A DNA stretch of 64,000 nt, taken from the NCBI RefSeq assembly GCF_013373065.1, contig NZ_JABXIN010000002.1, forward strand, positions 1-64,000, written 5' to 3'. Source of the DNA: Algoriphagus sp. (lineage in GTDB: Bacteria; Bacteroidota; Bacteroidia; Cytophagales; Cyclobacteriaceae). The notes below the pieces were generated by a model that saw nothing but the letters and a program-made list of their open reading frames with translations, was not told the origin of the DNA and made no database searches. Below, in pieces: positions 37,661 to 47,343 of this stretch; the first letter of the stretch is position 1; every line of letters starts with the position of its first letter. A program made the translations under genes and the position numbers.

Positions 37661-40621
37661 ATGCGGAATTGGCTTTGGAAAATAGCTAGTCTGAGTATCA
37701 TCGTCCTCTTTTTCACTTCTCCATCGACGGGTCTAAACTCCCTTACTTTGGAACGGGATTTTGAACCTGAAAACATGGATATGCTCAATTGGGTGGATTC
37801 TGTTTTCAACAACCTGAATGAAGAAGAACGACTGGGACAGCTTTTCATGGTTGCCGCCTATTCCAACAAAGATCAAAATCATGTCAATGAGATTACCAAC
37901 CTGATTGAAAAGGAAAATTTGGGTGGCTTGATATTCTTTCAAGGTGGCCCTATCCGGCAGGCGCGCCTGACAAATTATTACCAGTCTAAAGCTAAAACCC
38001 CTTTGTTTCTAGCCATGGATGCCGAATGGGGAATTGGGATGCGGTTTGATTCTATTCCGGATTTTCCCAAAGCCATGACTTTAGGAGCCATTCCTGATAC
38101 CCAACTTATCTATGAAATGGGCAAAGAAATGGCCCGCCAATTCAAGGAATTAGGGATGCACATCAATTTTGCTCCAGTCGTAGATGTCAATTCCAATCCG
38201 GACAATCCCGTCATTGGCTATCGCTCGTTTGGTGAAAATCCTCAAGCAGTGGCAGCCCGGTCTGTTGCTTACATGAAGGGACTTCAGGATCATGGTATCA
38301 TTGCAAACGCAAAACACTTTCCGGGACACGGAGACACCGAAGCGGACAGTCATTATTCCTTACCCTTAATCCGTCATCCTGAACAGCGAATCTGGGAAGT
38401 TGATCTCTACCCCTACCAAGAGCTTTTTAAGGAAAACCTGAAATCAGTCATGGTTGCCCATCTCAATATTCCGAGTTTGGAAGATTCGGGGAATAAACCA
38501 ACCAGTTTGAGCAAAAAGGTTGTCACAGACCTGCTGCAAAAGCAAATGAACTTCAAGGGTCTGATATTCACAGATGCCTTGAATATGCAGGGAGTTACCA
38601 AATTTTATGGTCCCGGTGAAGTTGACTTGCAGGCCCTCCTGGCGGGCAATGATGTATTGCTCTATTCTCAAAACGTATCCAAAGCTAAAACCCTCATTCG
38701 CGAGGCGGTGGCTGATGGAAAAATTGAACAATCAGAAATTGATCGACGCGTCAAAAAAATATTAAAGGCTAAATATGAAGTAGGGCTAAACCGGTACCAG
38801 CCCTTGGAACTGGAGGGGCTTTATGAGAGGCTTGTCACGCCTGAAAATGAAGAAATCCGAGAAAGGCTTTATGCCGCTGCACTGACTGTTGCTTCCAACA
38901 AAAATGGGCTTCTTCCCTTCAAACAACTGGACACCAAACGATTTGCAAGTCTAAGCATAGGCGGAAAGGGAGAGGATTTTCAAAAAACCTTATCAAAATA
39001 TGCCCAATTTGAGCACTTCACCATTTCCAAAGCTGCCAGTGAGTCAGAACACTACAATCTGATGAAAAAATTGGAAGACTTTGATGTGGTGGTTGTCGGC
39101 TTGCAAGGGATTACGAATAGTCCTAGGCGGGCATTTGGAATTGCTCCTGGAGATGTGGCTTTACTTCGAAAATTACAGGAGCGACAAGAGCTCGTCACGG
39201 TTTTATTCGGAAATGCATACGCAACCCGCTTTTTGGAAGGTTTAGACCATGTAGTAATTGCTTATGAAGACAATTACCTTACTCAGCAGCTAAGCCCTCA
39301 AATCCTTTTTGGAGGCCGTCCTGCGATGGGGATTTTACCGGTAAGCACAGGTACCCAATTCACCTACGGCGTCGGTGGTTTTTTAAGTGGCCTCAATCGT
39401 CTTTCCTATGGATCACCTGAAAGCGTAGGTTTGGACAGTAAAATTCTCGATCGGATCGATGAAGTTGCCGAAAAAGCCATTAAAATTCAGGCAACGCCTG
39501 GAGCCAATGTCCTTGTCGTAAAAGATGGAAAAGTAGTCTTTGAGCGATCCTATGGGAAATTAGAATACAGGAACAGTCCCAAAGTAAATTCTGAAACCGT
39601 CTACGATTTGGCTTCCATCACCAAAGTATTAGCGACAACCCAAGCTGTTATGTTTTTGGAAAGCCGAGGTGAATTGGATATGAATAAGACCTTGGGCGAT
39701 TACCTTCCCGAACTTCAAGGTACCAACAAGGAAAATTTGGCACTCAAGGATGTCATGGCGCACGAAGCAGGTTTGAAGGCCTTTATCCCGCATTATGTCA
39801 ATACGGTAGAGTCAGGACAATGGCGATCTGACTATTACCAACCTTCTTCCAGTCCGGGATTTACCCGCCCGGTCTCCAATGAGATGTATGCAAATGATGC
39901 CCTTCGAGACAGCATTTGGCAATGGACGGTAGAATCAGAACTCTTACCAAAGAGAGGTGGCAGGAACCGCTACGTTTATTCTGACCTGACCATGTATTTT
40001 ATGCAGGCAGTCGTTGAACGCATCGTTAATCAACCCTTAGATGAATTTTTAGATCAAAATTTCTATCAGCCCTTAGGACTGTACACGCTGACCTTCAAGC
40101 CCTTTGAAAAAATGCCCTTAGACAATATCGCTCCTACCGAAAATGATGTGGCTTTCAGAAAGCGACAAATCCGTGGCTATGTCCATGATCCGGGAGCCGC
40201 CATGTATGGAGGGGTGGCAGGCCATGCCGGACTTTTTGGAAAGGCGAATGATTTAGCTGTCATGATGCAGATGATGCTCAATATGGGGTATTATGGAGAT
40301 GTAAGCCTTTTGAAACCTGGAACTGTCAGAGAATTCACCAAACGCCAATCCACACAAAGCCGAAGAGGCTGGGGCTGGGATAAACCTGAACCTGAACCCG
40401 ATAAGGGTGGTTCTGCTGGAAAGCTCGCTCCCAAATCCACCTTCGGCCACACTGGATTTACAGGGACCTGTGTTTGGGCAGATCCTGAGAATAATTTGAT
40501 TTATGTATTTCTATCCAACAGAGTCTATCCAGAGGCGGAAAACCGAAAATTACTCAGTGAAGAAATCCGTACCCAAATTCATGATATTATTTATGAGGCC
40601 ATGGCCACAAAAAACAAATAA
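37661..40621 (+). CDS. GH3 beta-N-acetylglucosaminidase fused to a serine beta-lactamase-like hydrolase (NagZ-AmpC type)
   Basis: 986 residues, exported by an N-terminal signal. Residues about 45-400 form a GH3 domain of NagZ type: KHFPGHGDTEADSH at 221-234 with the Asp232/His234 dyad, and the nucleophile Asp305 in FTDALNMQGV. A GH3 C-terminal-like sandwich follows to about 590. Residues about 600-980 form a class C beta-lactamase/DD-peptidase-like domain with Ser652-Ile-Thr-Lys655, a Tyr motif YSDLTMY and the triad HTGFTG. Both active sites look complete in a single open frame. It probably removes GlcNAc from, and hydrolyses or transfers, muropeptides outside the cytoplasm. E. coli NagZ is cytosolic, so the location differs. 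Confidence 0.9.
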   Translation: MRNWLWKIASLSIIVLFFTSPSTGLNSLTLERDFEPENMDMLNWVDSVFNNLNEEERLGQLFMVAAYSNKDQNHVNEITNLIEKENLGGLIFFQGGPIRQARLTNYYQSKAKTPLFLAMDAEWGIGMRFDSIPDFPKAMTLGAIPDTQLIYEMGKEMARQFKELGMHINFAPVVDVNSNPDNPVIGYRSFGENPQAVAARSVAYMKGLQDHGIIANAKHFPGHGDTEADSHYSLPLIRHPEQRIWEVDLYPYQELFKENLKSVMVAHLNIPSLEDSGNKPTSLSKKVVTDLLQKQMNFKGLIFTDALNMQGVTKFYGPGEVDLQALLAGNDVLLYSQNVSKAKTLIREAVADGKIEQSEIDRRVKKILKAKYEVGLNRYQPLELEGLYERLVTPENEEIRERLYAAALTVASNKNGLLPFKQLDTKRFASLSIGGKGEDFQKTLSKYAQFEHFTISKAASESEHYNLMKKLEDFDVVVVGLQGITNSPRRAFGIAPGDVALLRKLQERQELVTVLFGNAYATRFLEGLDHVVIAYEDNYLTQQLSPQILFGGRPAMGILPVSTGTQFTYGVGGFLSGLNRLSYGSPESVGLDSKILDRIDEVAEKAIKIQATPGANVLVVKDGKVVFERSYGKLEYRNSPKVNSETVYDLASITKVLATTQAVMFLESRGELDMNKTLGDYLPELQGTNKENLALKDVMAHEAGLKAFIPHYVNTVESGQWRSDYYQPSSSPGFTRPVSNEMYANDALRDSIWQWTVESELLPKRGGRNRYVYSDLTMYFMQAVVERIVNQPLDEFLDQNFYQPLGLYTLTFKPFEKMPLDNIAPTENDVAFRKRQIRGYVHDPGAAMYGGVAGHAGLFGKANDLAVMMQMMLNMGYYGDVSLLKPGTVREFTKRQSTQSRRGWGWDKPEPEPDKGGSAGKLAPKSTFGHTGFTGTCVWADPENNLIYVFLSNRVYPEAENRKLLSEEIRTQIHDIIYEAMATKNK

Positions 40622-40650
40622 ATAACCCGGATGGAAAATCGGGGTTATTT
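40621..40650. terminator. Bidirectional terminator between convergent genes
   Basis: AATAACCC, a 13-base loop, GGGTTATT, flanked by A on the left and TTT on the right. It sits between the stops of the NagZ-AmpC fusion and the M24 gene and can serve both. Confidence 0.7.
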
Positions 40651-40661
40651 ATCTTCATTTT

Positions 40662-41987
40662 CTACTTAACCAAAATCAACTCTTCCTGCGGCTGAATTAA
40701 GTATTCAGCTCCATTTTCTCCCACAACTGCCATTTCTTCCACTGAAATTGTCTTGGTCGTGCCATCTGCCCGCTTCCAAGCATGAAATCCATCAAATGCG
40801 AAGACCATTCCTTTTTTCAACTCCTTTTGGGCAGCAGGTCGTATGCTGGGTGCCTGAGACCCTCCCAAATTAGGCCCTACATCGTGCGCTACGTAACCGA
40901 CTGGATGTCCCGTACTCCACATGACATACTCTGAACCGGCCTTCTCCATTAGTTCACGCTGTGCCCGGTCCACTTCTACTCCTTTCACTCCGGGCTTCAT
41001 CGCTGCCAATGCTGCCCGCGAACCCGCCTTTCCATGCTCCCAATACTGTTGGATATCGGCTGGTGCTACACTTTCTCCTTCTTTCAAAACATAGGCAAAG
41101 CGCTGTATATCGCTCACCCAAATATCATAGAGCTTCACCCCAAAATCGATCTGAATTACATCGCCTGGCATGATGATTTTATCAGTAGCATGGGAATGTC
41201 CTCGGTCAGGCCCGGAATTTACATTGGGATTTTGATCGGGATGCCAAGCATCAGTTACTCCATATTCAGCCATTTTTTCCTTTAAAAATTTGGCTACGTC
41301 TGCGTCTGTTGTTTTTCCGGGTTCAATCATGGCATAGGCCTCATATTGAAAATCGGAAGCCAACTGCGCCGCCTGTCTCATGATTTCTACTTCCGCCGGA
41401 AGTTTGATCGATAGCCATTCATAAACCAATTCGGTTGCAGAAACCAATTTTGAAGAAGTTTCTCCCAATAAGGATTCTAGCTCTTCTCGTTGTGAAAAAG
41501 ACATTCCATCTGCCAAGGAATTCGAAGTTGACGAATTGATAGCTATCTGTTGAAAATTTTTGGACTTGATAAACTCTGCAGCTTGGGCTACAGCAGATGT
41601 TCCTCTGGGTACCCGAACCACTTCATCATGGATATCCAACTCATCCAAAGCAGTCGCTTCTCCATCAGGGGAAAACACCAAGGAATGAAAGCCCGAATCA
41701 TCGATATAAAATAGAAAAGCTGCAGTTCCTCCAGCATTTTCACCCCCCACATGAATCGCAAGGGGGTCATTATTATTTTCCCGGCAAATTGTCAGCCAGC
41801 AATCTACCTGTGCTGCTTTCATAGCCTCAGGGAGAAGTTGAGATATTCGTTGTTTTCGGATTTCAGGCCATGGATTCGAGGACCAATCCGGTTTGGAGGT
41901 GGAAACGCTTTCTACTGGAGTATTTTGTGTACATCCAATAATGAAAAAGGCAAGGATTACAGGGATTAATTTTAAGTTTTGATACAT
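40662..41987 (-). CDS. M24 (Xaa-Pro aminopeptidase-like) family lipoprotein
   Basis: 441 residues with lipobox IIGC (Cys19). The N-terminal creatinase-like domain spans about 40-190, and the pita-bread domain 200-441. Metal-site residues are Asp281 (IDFGVKLYD), Asp293 (VSDIQR) and His361 (GHPVGYVAHD), with the last Glu at 417/418 (SVEEMAVV). The usual penultimate Glu, in a segment normally like TIEPG, is Asp399 here (VFAFDGFHAWK). Two-metal catalysis is therefore possible but altered. It is anchored in the envelope and stands alone. Confidence 0.85.
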   Translation of the reverse strand: MYQNLKLIPVILAFFIIGCTQNTPVESVSTSKPDWSSNPWPEIRKQRISQLLPEAMKAAQVDCWLTICRENNNDPLAIHVGGENAGGTAAFLFYIDDSGFHSLVFSPDGEATALDELDIHDEVVRVPRGTSAVAQAAEFIKSKNFQQIAINSSTSNSLADGMSFSQREELESLLGETSSKLVSATELVYEWLSIKLPAEVEIMRQAAQLASDFQYEAYAMIEPGKTTDADVAKFLKEKMAEYGVTDAWHPDQNPNVNSGPDRGHSHATDKIIMPGDVIQIDFGVKLYDIWVSDIQRFAYVLKEGESVAPADIQQYWEHGKAGSRAALAAMKPGVKGVEVDRAQRELMEKAGSEYVMWSTGHPVGYVAHDVGPNLGGSQAPSIRPAAQKELKKGMVFAFDGFHAWKRADGTTKTISVEEMAVVGENGAEYLIQPQEELILVK

Positions 41988-42208
41988 AATCTATTCTATT
42001 TGAAAAGTTAAAATAAAGAACATCCTTCCAGCTTTAAAAACTATTTTTCAAATAGTAAATTGATCTTCAGAAGACTGGTTTTCAGCAGTATCCCAAAAAA
42101 TAGAAATTTTAATTATCCTCGATTTATCGATTAATTCCCCTTATTTTGAACAAAACTTAGGCTTATGTGTGTTTACAACGCTGAAAGTCGATAGGTACTC
42201 AAGAAACT

Positions 42209-43348
42209 ATGAGAATTGGAATCGTTTGCTATCCAACCTTTGGAGGTAGTGGGGTAGTTGCCACAGAATTGGGAATAGGTCTGGCTAAAGTTGGCCATGA
42301 AATTCACTTTATCACCTATCGGCAACCCACCCGATTAGATTTTTTCAGTGAGAATCTTTACTACCATGAAGTAGATATCAAAAGCTATCCGCTTTTTGAA
42401 CATGCTCCCTACGAACTAGCCCTTGCCAGCAAGATGGTATCAGTTGTGAAGTATGAACGTCTAGATCTACTTCATGTCCACTATGCGATCCCTCATGCCT
42501 CTGCTGCCTACATGGCAAAAAAGATCCTAGCGGAAGAAAACATCCATATTCCAATCGTGACTACACTACACGGTACGGACATTACTTTGGTAGGAAAAGA
42601 TCCTAGCTATGAACCTGTGGTGACCTTCAGTATCAATCATTCCGATGGAGTTACGGCGGTTTCTCAGGATTTGAAAAATGAGACTTATAAATATTTTGGA
42701 GTAAAGCGGGATATCGAAGTGATTCCAAACTTCATTGATCTGAACCGTTTCAAAAAACAAAAAAAGGAGCACTTCAAATTGGCAATTTGCCCCAACGGAG
42801 AAAAGCTTTTAGTCCATACTTCCAACTTCCGAAAAGTAAAGCGCGTAGAGGATGTAGTGAGAGTGTTTTACGAAGTACGTAAAGAAATCCCTGCCAAACT
42901 TCTACTTGTAGGAGATGGCCCAGAGCGTGACCGAATGGAACGGCTTTGCCGTGAATTAGGTACTTGTGATGATGTTCGATTCCTAGGAAAATTAGATGCT
43001 GTCGAAGAAGTACTCTCAGTATCAGACTTGTTTATTATGCCTTCTGAAAAGGAAAGTTTCGGACTAGCTGCCTTAGAAGCGATGGCATGCGAAGTTCCGA
43101 TTTTGACTTCCAATGCGGGAGGTATTCCTGAATTGAATGTCAATGGAAAAACCGGTTTTGTCTGTGAGGTGGGAGATATTGATGATATGAAAAATAAGGC
43201 TTTGACTATCTTAGCTGATGAAAACCTTCCGACTTTCAAAGCTAATGCGTTGGCAAGAGCAAAGGAGTTTGATATTTCCAATATTTTGCCGCTTTATGAA
43301 AAATACTATCAGGAAACGATAGAAAAATCACTTGAAAAGGTTCAATAA
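42209..43348 (+). CDS. bshA: N-acetyl-alpha-D-glucosaminyl L-malate synthase (bacillithiol synthesis)
   Basis: A 379-residue GT4 glycosyltransferase that joins GlcNAc from UDP-GlcNAc to L-malate, the first step to bacillithiol. The start MRIGIVCYPTFGGSGVVATE and the following VGHEIHFITYRQPTRLD are characteristic of BshA. The nucleotide-binding end holds NFRKVKRVEDVV and the EX7E motif Glu282-Glu290 (ESFGLAALEAMA). The deacetylase and ligase of the pathway (bshB, bshC) are not in the window. Transcribed alone, with a 104-base gap to the next gene. Confidence 0.93.
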   Translation: MRIGIVCYPTFGGSGVVATELGIGLAKVGHEIHFITYRQPTRLDFFSENLYYHEVDIKSYPLFEHAPYELALASKMVSVVKYERLDLLHVHYAIPHASAAYMAKKILAEENIHIPIVTTLHGTDITLVGKDPSYEPVVTFSINHSDGVTAVSQDLKNETYKYFGVKRDIEVIPNFIDLNRFKKQKKEHFKLAICPNGEKLLVHTSNFRKVKRVEDVVRVFYEVRKEIPAKLLLVGDGPERDRMERLCRELGTCDDVRFLGKLDAVEEVLSVSDLFIMPSEKESFGLAALEAMACEVPILTSNAGGIPELNVNGKTGFVCEVGDIDDMKNKALTILADENLPTFKANALARAKEFDISNILPLYEKYYQETIEKSLEKVQ

Positions 43349-43381
43349 ATTGATTTTCACTTAAAATGTGACAAAAATCAA
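43349..43381 (+). terminator. Weak hairpin after bshA
   Basis: ATTGATTTTCAC can pair imperfectly with GTGACAAAAATCAAT. It has no good T-run, so it is only a possible terminator or mRNA-stabilising stem. Confidence 0.3.
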
Positions 43382-43452
43382 TGGCAAGTAGAATTTCTAA
43401 TCTTTAATTTCGCGTTCGATTTAAGTCAACCATATCGATATCATAAACTACC

Positions 43453-44079
43453 ATGAAAAAAATAGGAAGACTGGACCGCCCGGATAATTTTGGATCAGCC
43501 AAAATGTTTGAAAATCCGATCTTGGAACGGATTTCCAGAACTCATATTCTGGTACCAATCACGATGTTTTTTGTGTTTGCAGGTGTGTCCCTCTATTACG
43601 GAATCACAACGACGACCATCTCTTGGTCGATGGCAATCGCCTTATTTTTAATCGGATATATTGCTTTCACATTTGTAGAATACATGATGCACAAGCATTT
43701 TTTCCATATGGAGCCAGATACTCCTATCAAAGACAAACTACAATACACCGTACATGGTGTTCATCATGATTACCCAAAAGATAAAGATCGTCTGGCCATG
43801 CCTCCTTTTGTGAGTGCGGCCTACGCTGCCATTTTCTATTTGGTCTTTAAATTGATCATGGGAGACTATGCGTTCTATTTCTTGCCGGGTTTCCTGATTG
43901 GCTATGCAAGTTATTTGGGAGTGCATTACATCGTTCATGCGTTTAATCCTCCTAAGAACTTCCTAAAAATATTGTGGGTGAATCATGCAATTCACCATTA
44001 TAAAGATCCAGATGTTGCTTTCGGAGTAAGTACTCCGCTGTGGGACTTTATTTTGGGTACCCTTCCTAAAAAAGACTAA
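43453..44079 (+). CDS. Fatty acid hydroxylase superfamily membrane enzyme
   Basis: 208 residues with four membrane helices and the eight-His di-iron motif of the superfamily: HKHFFH, HGVHHDYPKDKDRL, HYIVHAF and NHAIHHYKDPD. The HHDYPKD and HHYKDPD forms match fatty acid 2-hydroxylases, which hydroxylate the acyl chain of sphingolipids. Bacteroidota make sphingolipids, so 2-hydroxylation of ceramide or a related lipid is a fair inference. A terminator follows. Confidence 0.87.
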   Translation: MKKIGRLDRPDNFGSAKMFENPILERISRTHILVPITMFFVFAGVSLYYGITTTTISWSMAIALFLIGYIAFTFVEYMMHKHFFHMEPDTPIKDKLQYTVHGVHHDYPKDKDRLAMPPFVSAAYAAIFYLVFKLIMGDYAFYFLPGFLIGYASYLGVHYIVHAFNPPKNFLKILWVNHAIHHYKDPDVAFGVSTPLWDFILGTLPKKD

Positions 44080-44084
44080 AATCA

Positions 44085-44108
44085 AACCTCCCCTTCGGGA
44101 GGTTTTTT
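44085..44108 (+). terminator. Terminator after the fatty acid hydroxylase gene
   Basis: AACCTCCC, a CTTC tetraloop, GGGAGGTT, then TTTT. It lies 13 bases ahead of the next gene's ATG, so it separates the two transcripts or attenuates read-through. Confidence 0.85.
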
Positions 44109-44120
44109 ATTTTTGAATCA

Positions 44121-44954
44121 ATGAAAACAATTTCAATTATTGGACTGGGTTGGATCGGACTACCACTGGGCAAAAAGCTCATTGAAAAAGACTATACTGT
44201 CTTGGGAAGTACCACCTCCGAAGAGAAGGCTGAGCAACTTCAAAAGGAAGGAATTCCGGCAGTTTACTTTTCACTGAACCCCTATCCGTCGGGTAAAGCA
44301 TTTCAGAAGCTTTTTCAATCGGAAATCTTAATCCTCAATATTCCTCCAAAAAGCAGGACAGATGGAGGTGAAAATTATTTGGAACAACTAAAGTTTCTCA
44401 AGGGTCTTATTTCGAATTCTAAAATTCAAAAAGTCCTGTATGTAAGTTCGACTGGCGTCTATCCCAATCAAAATCGAGAAGATGAATACCTAGAGGATGA
44501 ACCTATCTTTTCAGAATCTGCAGGTAATGTTGCCCTCTGGAAAGCCGAACAGTATCTGAAAGAAAAGCTATCCCAAGACCTGACTATTCTACGCTTTGGG
44601 GGATTACTCGGAGATGATCGGATTCCGGGTAAGTATTTTGCAGGAAAGGAACATGTAATCGGACATACCCGGGTCAATTTCATTCATAGAATTGATGCTG
44701 TTCGGATGATGGTACACGTACTGGAAAATGAACTTTGGAACGAAACTTTCAATGGTGTAGCACCTCTTCATCCCACACGGAGAGAGATTTATGAAAAAAA
44801 TGCCGCCGAATTGGGTATTAGTCTTCCAGCGAGTTTTACCAATCCCGAAAATGAAGGACAAAGAATCATCTCTTCGAAGAAAATACTCCAAACCGGATTT
44901 GAATTTTCTTATCCCAATCCATTAAGCTTCTCCTACTATACCAACGAAAGTTGA
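44121..44954 (+). CDS. NAD(P)-binding protein, atypical SDR/epimerase family
   Basis: 277 residues with an N-terminal Rossmann motif GLGWIGLPLG (residues 8-17). A segment LYVSSTGVYPNQNRED follows, where the SDR Ser and Tyr are placed as in epimerases (VSSTGVY), but the usual YxxxK Lys is replaced by an ALWKAEQYLK segment. The layout resembles YeeZ-type NAD-dependent epimerase/dehydratases. The substrate is unknown. The gene ends 27 bases before the PQQ enzyme gene and could share its transcript. Confidence 0.8.
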   Translation: MKTISIIGLGWIGLPLGKKLIEKDYTVLGSTTSEEKAEQLQKEGIPAVYFSLNPYPSGKAFQKLFQSEILILNIPPKSRTDGGENYLEQLKFLKGLISNSKIQKVLYVSSTGVYPNQNREDEYLEDEPIFSESAGNVALWKAEQYLKEKLSQDLTILRFGGLLGDDRIPGKYFAGKEHVIGHTRVNFIHRIDAVRMMVHVLENELWNETFNGVAPLHPTRREIYEKNAAELGISLPASFTNPENEGQRIISSKKILQTGFEFSYPNPLSFSYYTNES

Positions 44955-44981
44955 AGCCATTTTTTTGTATAATTACTAATC

Positions 44982-47108
44982 ATGAAAAGATCTCAGTGGC
45001 TATTTATCTTTACGCTATTCCTATGGAACTGCCAATCGAAAAATCAAAAAACCGATTACACAGACTGGTCTTATTACGGAGGACCGGCAGATGGGACTCG
45101 TTATTCTTCCCTACAGCAAATCAATAGAGAGAATGTAGCAAACCTGGAGGTTGCCTGGATTTACAAAACTGGAGATGCTACTGAACGTTCCCAAATCCAA
45201 TGTCAGCCCATTGTTAAAAACGGCATTTTATACGGAACTAGCCCAAGACTCCATGTTTTCGCCTTGGATGCGGCGACAGGAGAAGAAATATGGCGATTGG
45301 ATCCATTCGAAATTCTGGGCGGAGAAAATTCCTGGGCTGGAACCAACCGAGGAGTCAGCTATTGGGAAAAAGGAGAGGATAAACGTATCCTATTTGGCGC
45401 AGGAAATTGGTTGATGGCTGTGAATGCGCTTACGGGTGAACCCATTAGGGATTTTGGAGATGATGGTAAAATTGACCTCCGAAAAGGCCTAGATACAGAG
45501 CGGGAAGATTTTTTAATTGTAGCAAATGCTCCGGGAATGGTCTTTGAAGACCTAATAATCATGGGGATGCGACTATCTGAAGGATTGGATGCAGCTCCTG
45601 GTCACATCCGAGCCTACCATATTCCTACAGGTAAATTAGAGTGGATTTTTCATACCATTCCCCATGAAGGAGAAGCAGGATATGAAAGCTGGGACCCGCA
45701 GTACATCCAGCAAATAGGCGGGGCCAACAATTGGGCAGGAATGGCTGTCGATTACAAGCGTGGGATCGTTTTTGTTCCTACCGGATCAGCTACCTATGAT
45801 TTTTGGGGAGGCTATCGACAAGGAGATAATCTTTATGCAAATTCACTCTTGGCCTTGGATGCAAAAACAGGTAAAAAAATATGGCATTTCCAGGGAGTTC
45901 ATCATGACATCTGGGATCGGGATTTTCCTTCTCCCCCTACCCTAATTCGGGTTGAAAGTGATGGAAAATGGATAGATGCGGTTGCTCAACCCTCCAAACA
46001 TGGCTTTACCTTCGTTTTTGACCGAGAGACCGGAGAACCCCTTTGGCCGATAGAAGAACAAGAAGTTCCTCAAAGTATCATGCCTGGTGAAAAAACCAGC
46101 CCAACCCAACCTATCCCTTCTCTTCCAGAACCATTTATGAATATGGTTTTTGAGGAAAAGGACATTTTGAATCTCAAACCCGAATGGGAAGCCGACATTC
46201 GAGCCCAACTTAGCAGAGCAAAATATGGACATATGTGGGAGCCTCCACACCCTGATTCTTCAATCGTGTTATTCCCAGGAATGGACGGAGGCGCGGAGTG
46301 GGGTGGCGCTGCTTTTGACCCTGAAAGCCAAACGCTCTACGTAAATGCCAATCAAATCCCTTGGTTGATTGAAATGACAGCCAACTCGGAATTTGAAAAT
46401 ATGGGCCAGACCGTTTATACCAATTATTGCGGAAATTGCCATGGCCTAGAAAGAAAAGGAAACCCTCCTGCCATCCCCGGACTACTAGGTATAGCAGAAA
46501 AATATAGTCCTGATTCTTTGAAATTGCTTTTGAAAAAAGGGAGGGGGGCTATGCCTGCTTTTGACTACCTCAGTGACGAACAGCGGGAGGTTTTGATTGA
46601 TTTTTTGCTTGGAAAAACCGAGCAAGGGGATAAAAAAGAACTCGAGTCCCAAAATGCACCCCTAGCACCTCGGTACTATATGACTGGCTATCAGAAACTC
46701 CTGACGAAAGAAGGACTTTATGGATCAAATCCACCCTGGGGACTTTTGACTGCAATTGACATGCGATCAGGATTTCAGAAATGGCAAATTACACTGGGGG
46801 AAATTGATTCCTTAAGTCAGATGGGGTTTGAACCAACCGGTACCGAAAATTACGGAGGACCCGCTGTGACTGCTGGTGGTTTGGTTTTTATTGCAGCTAC
46901 CAAAGATGAGAAAATCCGAGCTTTTGACTCATCTACTGGAGAAAAACTTTGGGAAGCCAAACTTCCAGCAGCAGGACATGCCACCCCAGCTGTATATGAG
47001 CAAAATGGAAAACAGTTTTTGGTGATAGCTTGTGGTGGTGGAAAAGGCACCAAAAGTGGAGATCAATATGTAGCCTTTACTCTTCCGGGTGAACTTCCCG
47101 GTAGATAG
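44982..47108 (+). CDS. PQQ-dependent dehydrogenase with a cytochrome c domain, lipoprotein
   Basis: 708 residues, lipobox LWNC (Cys17). An eight-bladed quinoprotein propeller is indicated by repeated W-docking motifs such as ALDAATGEEIWRLDP, ALDAKTGKKIWHFQG and AFDSSTGEKLWEAKLP. A c-type haem site CGNCH (483-487) with a Met ligand in GAMPAFDYL (about residue 521) is inserted before the last blades, as in the Bacteroidota glucose/alcohol quinoprotein group. It would oxidise a sugar or alcohol in the periplasm and pass electrons through the haem to the respiratory chain. No pqq synthesis genes are in the window. Confidence 0.9.
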   Translation: MKRSQWLFIFTLFLWNCQSKNQKTDYTDWSYYGGPADGTRYSSLQQINRENVANLEVAWIYKTGDATERSQIQCQPIVKNGILYGTSPRLHVFALDAATGEEIWRLDPFEILGGENSWAGTNRGVSYWEKGEDKRILFGAGNWLMAVNALTGEPIRDFGDDGKIDLRKGLDTEREDFLIVANAPGMVFEDLIIMGMRLSEGLDAAPGHIRAYHIPTGKLEWIFHTIPHEGEAGYESWDPQYIQQIGGANNWAGMAVDYKRGIVFVPTGSATYDFWGGYRQGDNLYANSLLALDAKTGKKIWHFQGVHHDIWDRDFPSPPTLIRVESDGKWIDAVAQPSKHGFTFVFDRETGEPLWPIEEQEVPQSIMPGEKTSPTQPIPSLPEPFMNMVFEEKDILNLKPEWEADIRAQLSRAKYGHMWEPPHPDSSIVLFPGMDGGAEWGGAAFDPESQTLYVNANQIPWLIEMTANSEFENMGQTVYTNYCGNCHGLERKGNPPAIPGLLGIAEKYSPDSLKLLLKKGRGAMPAFDYLSDEQREVLIDFLLGKTEQGDKKELESQNAPLAPRYYMTGYQKLLTKEGLYGSNPPWGLLTAIDMRSGFQKWQITLGEIDSLSQMGFEPTGTENYGGPAVTAGGLVFIAATKDEKIRAFDSSTGEKLWEAKLPAAGHATPAVYEQNGKQFLVIACGGGKGTKSGDQYVAFTLPGELPGR

Positions 47109-47343
47109 AGCAAAGTAATTTAGAACAGCATAGAAATGAATAAAAAAAATCAAAGAAATAGCAAATATTAATTGATTTCCTGATCGATTTTCAATAAAAA
47201 AATAGAAAAAGAAGAAAAATACTTTAAAAAATTTAGATTTTATTTTTAAGGTCCAAATATTCTATGGAATTAGACGATTTGCTTGAACCAAACTAATTCT
47301 GAATCTTAGGGTTTGATAATATGAATATAAACCCAAATAATCC

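Noticed and set aside
47109..47343. Possible regulatory RNA between the PQQ enzyme and acyl-CoA dehydrogenase genes
   Set aside because: Only A/T runs; no stable fold, promoter or terminator was visible.
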